From Desulfobacterales bacterium (GTDB lineage: Bacteria; Desulfobacterota; Desulfobacteria; Desulfobacterales; UBA5852), in assembly GCA_016735415.1 (NCBI GenBank), contig JAERRP010000408.1, forward strand, positions 1-6,938: 6,938 nucleotides of DNA. The letters run 5' to 3'. The translations under genes were made by a program, and so were the position numbers. Below are positions 6,005-6,938 of the stretch, piece after piece. The notes beneath the pieces were generated by a model. That model was given only the letters and a program-made list of their open reading frames with translations, was not told the origin of the DNA and did not search any database. Numbering within the stretch: position 1 is the stretch's first letter; every line of letters starts with the position of its first letter.

Positions 6005-6938
6005 TTAAATTCCCATTTTTTCCCGAATATCTTTCCTCAGGGTACTTTTTACTATTTTACCAACAGGATTTCTCGGTATTGCATCTGTAATTTCGATACG
6101 TTCCGGCCACTTATACTTGGCAACGCCTTTTTCTTCCAGAAGTTCAGTCAGATCCGCCAGTACAATATTCTTGCCGGGATTAGGCACAATATACGCGCAC
6201 ATTTTTTCTCCCAACCGTTCGTCAGGTGTGGAAACTACAGCAGCATCCTGTACATTGGGATGTGAAAAAAGATAGTTTTCAATTTCCTGGGCACTGATAT
6301 TGAAACCACCACGGATGATAATGTCTTTTCCCCTGTCAAAAAAAGAAATAAAACCATCCTCTTTTATCATGAAAAGATCGCCGGTCATAAAAAAACCGTC
6401 CTGAGTAAAACTCTTTTTGGTGGCTTCCGGATTTCTGAAATACTCAGCCATAACCCCTGGCCCTTTATAAACAAGTTCACCCACATCTCCTGGTTTGGTT
6501 AACTCCGTGCCTTCAGGATCTAGGACCTTTGCTTCTATAAAATCTGCGGATCTGGATTTCCATTGAACGCCTGATTTCCCGAATTGAGGAAAATGGTCAA
6601 GGCGTTTTTCCATATCGGGAACATCTACGATACCTGAGACAATACATGTTCCTTCATTCTGTCCCCAGATATTTCCGATTTCGATGTCCCATCTGCGTTT
6701 GAATTCCTGGACTGTCCAGAGCGAGGATGGAGCTGAGCCTACTGTAATTGCACGGACAGCGCTCAAATCAAATGTATCTACTTTGGGGTGTTTGGCGATC
6801 ATATTGGTAACAGCCGGCACCAGAAGGGTATGGTTCCCTTTTTCCTGGCCCATCTGCTCTATGAACCCCATAGGGTTAAAGGGATGGTGAATAACCAGGG
6901 TTCCCCCCAATATCACCCAGGGAACATAAACCGTACCC
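6005..6938 (-). CDS. Acyl-CoA ligase (AMP-forming, ANL superfamily), C-terminal part; N-terminus beyond window
   Basis: Activates a carboxylic acid to its CoA thioester via an acyl-adenylate. The frame is open to the window edge, so the gene is truncated only by the window. About 310 of a usual 500-550 residues are visible, and the N-terminal P-loop (TSGTTGxPK) lies outside. Counting from the edge, visible motifs are GSAP (67-70), WGQNEGT (91-97, the YGxTE-type A5 motif), MTGD (184-187), DRGKDIIIRGG (201-211) with NISAQEIE, and NPVGK with the adenylation lysine K294. The hinge and C-terminal lid are complete. The style (IIRGGFNIS, KYKWPERIE) resembles medium-chain, alicyclic or aryl acid ligases such as the cyclohexanecarboxylate-CoA and EntE-like groups, but the substrate cannot be assigned. 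It is the first visible gene of the minus-strand cluster and would feed the racemase directly. Confidence 0.9.
   Translation of the reverse strand, partial: GTVYVPWVILGGTLVIHHPFNPMGFIEQMGQEKGNHTLLVPAVTNMIAKHPKVDTFDLSAVRAITVGSAPSSLWTVQEFKRRWDIEIGNIWGQNEGTCIVSGIVDVPDMEKRLDHFPQFGKSGVQWKSRSADFIEAKVLDPEGTELTKPGDVGELVYKGPGVMAEYFRNPEATKKSFTQDGFFMTGDLFMIKEDGFISFFDRGKDIIIRGGFNISAQEIENYLFSHPNVQDAAVVSTPDERLGEKMCAYIVPNPGKNIVLADLTELLEEKGVAKYKWPERIEITDAIPRNPVGKIVKSTLRKDIREKMGI

Overview
The window looks like a fragment of an anaerobic, probably sulfate-reducing, deltaproteobacterial (Desulfobacterota) genome. This placement is inferred from a large periplasmic-type multiheme cytochrome c, a likely selenocysteine codon inside it, and a beta-oxidation style gene cluster with a butyrate kinase remnant. 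No rRNA or other marker gene is present to confirm it.

Left part (about 1-2080, plus strand, GC-rich): one long multiheme cytochrome c gene, interrupted by a single in-frame TGA at 684-686. Both sides of the TGA belong to one protein. The frame is continuous, the flanking residues match the octaheme tetrathionate reductase (OTR) family, and the family has a cysteine at exactly this position. A 7-bp hairpin with a GG-containing loop lies 13 nt after the TGA, as expected for a bacterial SECIS element. The best reading is therefore a selenoprotein: a tetraheme c3-like N-terminal section joined to an OTR-like core, with 13 CxxCH heme motifs and selenocysteine at the active-site cysteine position. 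The 5' end is unresolved, because no signal peptide is visible and an in-frame TAG sits at 3-5. A strong hairpin/T-run terminator at 2039-2075 ends the gene.

Middle (2088-3033, minus strand): a small exported protein of unknown function built from three copies of an ELPESGxVIxF-like unit. It is followed by an AT-rich intergenic stretch with a 14-bp perfect palindrome, and then by a decayed C-terminal piece of butyrate kinase.

Right part (3062-6938, minus strand, clearly more AT-rich): a co-directional cluster. In transcription order it is an acyl-CoA ligase (N-terminus beyond the window edge), an alpha-methylacyl-CoA racemase-type member of the CaiB/BaiF family, a short-chain 3-hydroxyacyl-CoA dehydrogenase of the HSD10 type, and an enoyl-CoA hydratase. 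Together they can activate a carboxylic acid, epimerise its 2-methyl centre, hydrate the enoyl-CoA and oxidise the 3-hydroxyacyl-CoA. This suggests degradation of a 2-methyl-branched acid. The butyrate kinase remnant lies just downstream of this cluster.
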